Of a stretch of DNA of 7,580 bases, positions 4,356-7,580 are shown in pieces. Location: the NCBI GenBank assembly GCA_009776905.1, contig WRMX01000130.1, positions 1 to 7,580 on the forward strand. The letters run 5' to 3'. Position 1 is the first letter of the stretch, and each line of letters starts with the position of its first letter. The notes under the pieces are model-generated. The model worked only from the letters and a program-made list of their open reading frames with translations. It had not been told where the DNA came from and searched no databases. Origin of the DNA: Oscillospiraceae bacterium (GTDB taxonomy: Bacteria; Bacillota; Clostridia; Oscillospirales; Oscillospiraceae). A program made the translations under genes and the position numbers.

Positions 4356-7070
4356 ATGAAAACAAGACAAGAATATGAAAACGATCCTCTTATGATAAAA
4401 GCAATGCAACGAAACCTATTCGTTCTTCACGGAGAGAGGGTTACTTACAACATACACAGCAATAAGTCATACAATTGGGCAGACCCTGAAGAATGGGTTC
4501 GTGCCCGAGTGATCGCATACTTGGTTATCGAAAAATCATATGCCCCTCAATGCATAAGAACGGAGATTGCTGTTCCGAGACGAATACCGGAGGACTTTGC
4601 TGATATACTGGTATATGAGGACGAACGGTGTCAAACGCCCTATCTTGTAGTTGAATGCAAGCGAGAGGACTTCCCTGAACATGAACGAGCGCAGGCCATT
4701 GAGCAACTATTCGGCAATGCAAACTCTCTTCGTGCTCCATTGGCTTTGTTTGACAGCGGTGGCGAATCGATTTTTTTTGATGTTGCAAACTATCCGCCTA
4801 TGGAACGCACTGCGAACATTAAGGGCGCACGCGATAATGTCCCAATGCAATATGGAAAAGTCTCGGAATTTACATATATCGCAGGCCCCGGAAATCATGA
4901 TATCGAGCCTGTTAACGCACAGCAACTTGAGGCAAAGGTCAGACGTGCGCATTCAATCATTTGGGCGGGGGGGAAGCGCGATCCTTTGCTGGCTTTTGAT
5001 GAATGGAGCAAACTAATGTATGCGAAAGTCGAAGATGAGCGTCACACTCCCAACAACACCCCCAGAAAATTTCAAGTTGGTACAAATGAAACATATATTT
5101 CAGTTGCATCCAGAATCCACGCTTTGTTTCGCCAAGCCTGTTTGGTTGATCCGACGGTATTTCCGGAGGACACCATTATTAGCCTTACAGACAAAAAAAT
5201 CGTTGAAGTCGTCAAGGTGCTGCAAAGTATTTGTATAACGGATACTTCTGTTGATAATGTAGGCGCAGCATTTGAGATTTTTTTCGGATCGGTTTTCAGG
5301 GGAGAGCTTGGACAGTATTTCACGATGCGGCCACTGTCTCGTTTTGCGGTTGCTATGCTGGGCGTCGACCACAATCAATATATTATAGATCCCACATGCG
5401 GTAGCGGAGGTTTTTTGCTCGAAGCGTTACTGCAAGTATGGAATAAACTCGATAAGAACTATTATGGCCGTAGTGACTTGGATCGAATTAAAACTGACTT
5501 TGCGCGCAATCAAGTTTTTGGCATAGAGATACATGATATTTTAGCACGCATATGCAAAATCAACCTCCTGTTGCACCACGATGGCCACACGAACGTTGAA
5601 GGCGACAGGAGTTGCTTGGATATTGAGTTTTCCAAAGATCGGTTAAGACTTCTCGAGGATAACTTCAATGTTGTCGTTGGAAATCCACCTTTTGGCGATA
5701 CTATTCGCGAAGGCGACGAGGATCAATTGGGTATGAATTCCTTGGCTGCTTTTGACGTTGCATATGGGCGATCTCAAGTCCCATCAGAGCACATCATTTT
5801 GGAAAAATCAATCCGTATGCTAAAGGAAGATGGGGTGCTGGCTTTTGTTTTGCCTGATGGGCTTTTCAACAATCAAGGCGAACAGTCAAACTGTCCCCAA
5901 GTCCGTAGGTATCTGGTAAAACACGGTCAAATTCTTGCTGTCGTATCATTGCCGGATTTCGCATTCAGGAAGTCCGGTGCCCAAAACAAAACATCAATAC
6001 TCTTTTATCAAAAACACAGCATGAGCCAACATACCGCATTTACTGATGCTTACAATACAGCAATTGCAGAAGGCTCAACGGAAGACAATGCGATTCTATC
6101 TGCTCTGACAAATTGTAATTACAAGGTTTTTATGGCAGAGGCTGATAATATTGGCTACACTCCTTCTGGAGCTATTGCCGAAAAAAATGACTTATATCAT
6201 GGTTCGCCGGGTGGCCATCTTGATGACGATCAAAGCGGCGCGATTCTAGGTGAATATAATCGATTCCGATCTGATCCCGCAATATACGTCCCAGAACTTA
6301 TAGATTGCGTCAGTTTAGATATATGCGAAATATGGAAGGCGCATGAGAGCCATCGGCTAGATCCAAAATACCATCTGTTTAAAAATCATGAACAGCAAAC
6401 GCTCCCCGCAGGCTGGGTTTGTAAAAAGGTTTCTGACCTTATGGCGCGTCGCGAGGAGCTCGCGCATCCTGAAGGCAATCCGGATATAGCTGTCAAGGTT
6501 ATGACTCTTTCGCAAACAGGAGACATTCGGGCGAGAGTAGCCGGAAAAGGCATGAATCCTCCCGAGTGGTTAGGAATGTACTTCGAGGACAGCCCTTCCA
6601 CATGGTATCGCGCACATAAAGGTGATCTCGTTTTTTCATCGATTGACCTCTGGAAAGGATGTATATCTGTCGTAGGTGAGTTTTTTGATGGTGCGCTTGT
6701 AACTAAAGAATACCCTATATATAGAATGTTATCTGATGAAATCGACCCTGAGTTCCTTGCTGCATTGCTGCGGAGCAGGTATTACCAAAAGGCTTTCAGG
6801 GCGATTACTACCGGTCACAGTAACCGCAGGCGAACCCAGTGTTCCGATTTCGAGTCGATTGTTGTGTGTTTCCCTCCTGATAAATCCGAGCAAAGAGCGT
6901 TGATCGCTGACGTTATGCGTGCACGAGACAATCAAAAATCTGCCGGCAATGCTCTGAAAGATGCTGCTTTGCGATTCAGTGACATTATTGACGGCCGTGG
7001 CGACGAACAGCCTGAAATCGATGATGATTTTGATGATGGCAATAGCGAAGACGATGGCGACTATGCTTAA
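4356..7070 (+). CDS. Single-chain restriction-modification enzyme (nuclease, N6-adenine methylase and specificity domain), type IIG-like
   Basis: 904 residues combining three activities. Residues about 40-145 match the HsdR_N-type PD-(D/E)XK nuclease: E70 (IRTE), D83 (FADILVY), E100/K102 (LVVECK), then Q117 (EQLF). Residues about 245-560 form an N6-adenine methylase like HsdM: GELGQYFTMRPL, AdoMet motif DPTCGSGGF (345-353), VFGIE (387-391) and catalytic NPPF (443-446). Residues about 685-865 are one HsdS-like target-recognition half (WVCKKVSDL, then LAALLRSRYYQKAFRAITTG, FESIVVCFPPDKSEQRALIADV). The tail from 880 is strongly acidic. There is no helicase, so it should cut near its site rather than translocate like type I enzymes. 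A single recognition half suggests dimer or tetramer action. ATG at 4356 follows AGGTG (4342-4346) by 9 nt. The frame survives a T8 run, which argues against frequent sequencing indels. The gene ends 9 bp from the convergent dehydratase gene. Confidence 0.9.
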   Translation: MKTRQEYENDPLMIKAMQRNLFVLHGERVTYNIHSNKSYNWADPEEWVRARVIAYLVIEKSYAPQCIRTEIAVPRRIPEDFADILVYEDERCQTPYLVVECKREDFPEHERAQAIEQLFGNANSLRAPLALFDSGGESIFFDVANYPPMERTANIKGARDNVPMQYGKVSEFTYIAGPGNHDIEPVNAQQLEAKVRRAHSIIWAGGKRDPLLAFDEWSKLMYAKVEDERHTPNNTPRKFQVGTNETYISVASRIHALFRQACLVDPTVFPEDTIISLTDKKIVEVVKVLQSICITDTSVDNVGAAFEIFFGSVFRGELGQYFTMRPLSRFAVAMLGVDHNQYIIDPTCGSGGFLLEALLQVWNKLDKNYYGRSDLDRIKTDFARNQVFGIEIHDILARICKINLLLHHDGHTNVEGDRSCLDIEFSKDRLRLLEDNFNVVVGNPPFGDTIREGDEDQLGMNSLAAFDVAYGRSQVPSEHIILEKSIRMLKEDGVLAFVLPDGLFNNQGEQSNCPQVRRYLVKHGQILAVVSLPDFAFRKSGAQNKTSILFYQKHSMSQHTAFTDAYNTAIAEGSTEDNAILSALTNCNYKVFMAEADNIGYTPSGAIAEKNDLYHGSPGGHLDDDQSGAILGEYNRFRSDPAIYVPELIDCVSLDICEIWKAHESHRLDPKYHLFKNHEQQTLPAGWVCKKVSDLMARREELAHPEGNPDIAVKVMTLSQTGDIRARVAGKGMNPPEWLGMYFEDSPSTWYRAHKGDLVFSSIDLWKGCISVVGEFFDGALVTKEYPIYRMLSDEIDPEFLAALLRSRYYQKAFRAITTGHSNRRRTQCSDFESIVVCFPPDKSEQRALIADVMRARDNQKSAGNALKDAALRFSDIIDGRGDEQPEIDDDFDDGNSEDDGDYA

Positions 7071-7079
7071 TCACAAGCC

Positions 7080-7580
7080 TTATGCATTGTTTGCGTCTAT
7101 CGATTCGCAAAGTGCCTCAATGGCTGTTCTTATCTGTCCGGCATCCGGAGTTTGCTGGTCGATTTCGACTTGCATGCTTCGAATGCCGTTTTCGTTCAAG
7201 GCCTTTTTCATGGGCACTAAGTCGTATTCCTCCGGGTCGCAGAATTTCGTCAATACGAACAGCACGGCGTCGGCCGAGCGTTGGCGGACGATGCCGGCCA
7301 GCATGTCCGCGCGCTTTTTGCCGAGGTCGTACAGGATGGGGCATCCTTCGATTTCGCCTATCTGCAGGGCGAGCGCCAGGTATGGGTCGTCTGCTTGCGG
7401 TATGTCTTGCCGGTAGCGGAGCGATTCGTGCACAACGAGGTCGTCGATAATGTTTATGCCGCAGTCGTCGAGGGCTTTCAGGAGGCCTGTGTTGTCGGCG
7501 ATGATTCCGCAGATCACGAGGTTTGCTTTGGGCGCGGCGGGGGCTGCGGTGGTGGCGGGGGCTGCGGTGGTGGCGGGGGC
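7080..7580 (-). CDS. 2-hydroxyacyl-CoA dehydratase D-component-type subunit, C-terminal part (runs off the right edge)
   Basis: The frame is open from the window edge (7580) to TAA (7080-7082), 166 codons, so the true start lies outside; the GTG at 7517 is internal. After an Ala/Pro/Thr linker come NLVICGIIADNTGLLKALDD, DDLVVHESLRYR, CPILYDLGKKRADML, ADAVLFVLTKFCDPEEYDLV and QVEIDQQTPDAGQIRTAIEA. This is the second lobe of HgdB/FldC/HadC and benzoyl-CoA reductase-type subunits, which bind a [4Fe-4S] cluster and remove water from 2-hydroxyacyl-CoA in amino-acid fermentation. The Cys in KFCDPEEYD is kept. Many relatives, as I recall, have Cys where this has the first Val of DDLVV. Complete proteins are about 380 residues. 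The linker between lobes is unusual for the family. Substrate cannot be told. Confidence 0.82.
   Translation of the reverse strand, partial: APATTAAPATTAAPAAPKANLVICGIIADNTGLLKALDDCGINIIDDLVVHESLRYRQDIPQADDPYLALALQIGEIEGCPILYDLGKKRADMLAGIVRQRSADAVLFVLTKFCDPEEYDLVPMKKALNENGIRSMQVEIDQQTPDAGQIRTAIEALCESIDANNA
7536..7580. repeat. 18-bp tandem repeat coding an A-A-P-A-T-T linker
   Basis: GGCGGGGGCTGCGGTGGT is repeated exactly at 7536-7553 and 7554-7571, with a third half copy to the window end. It keeps the reading frame of the dehydratase-type gene and encodes the repeat A-A-P-A-T-T on the minus strand. The copy number beyond the edge is unknown. Confidence 0.88.

Overview
The window is bacterial. 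Two GC-richer genes of housekeeping or metabolic type sit at its ends: a MoaF-family gene on the left and a 2-hydroxyacyl-CoA dehydratase-type subunit gene on the right, both on the minus strand. The dehydratase family is oxygen-sensitive, so the host is probably a strict anaerobe. The sequence does not fix the phylum. Both flanking genes carry an Ala/Pro/Thr-rich linker of the same style (A-A-P-A-T), which looks like a habit of this genome. Between them lies a mixed-composition defence island of about 6 kb.

Left to right: 27-843 (-) is a two-domain MoaF-like protein whose halves are in different frames, with an 8-G tract in the linker the best candidate for the slip. 844-1062 is non-coding. 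1063-1207 (-) is the start of a type I restriction specificity gene (hsdS), recognisable only by reading across two single-base losses. 1204-2442 (-) is a YhcG/DUF1016 PD-(D/E)XK nuclease gene split by one in-frame TAG. 2439-2675 (-) is an unrecognised 3' gene fragment. These three minus-strand pieces are joined by 4-bp ATGA stop/start overlaps, so they are the remains of one operon, most likely a type I restriction-modification (R-M) operon with a YhcG accessory gene.

2676-3051 is a gene-free spacer with strong DNA structure: a 12-bp inverted repeat enclosing a 14-bp perfect palindrome and G-tracts, T-tracts spaced exactly 20 bp apart, a 13-bp tandem repeat and a very good sigma-70 promoter. 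It drives an intact plus-strand HipA-like kinase gene (3052-4194). After a 161-bp gap with its own promoter comes an intact 904-residue single-chain restriction-modification enzyme (4356-7070): an HsdR_N-like nuclease, an N6-adenine methylase and one target-recognition domain. It ends 9 bp from the stop of the convergent dehydratase gene.

Interpretation (inference): an older type I R-M/YhcG operon has decayed, while a newer kinase plus type IIG-like pair is intact. The promoters of the two intact genes share a 19-nt, partly palindromic motif (16/19 identical), which suggests one regulator controls both. The yhcG gene also contains three in-frame hairpin-forming repeats whose stems vary in a compensatory way; this is the most unusual structure in the window.
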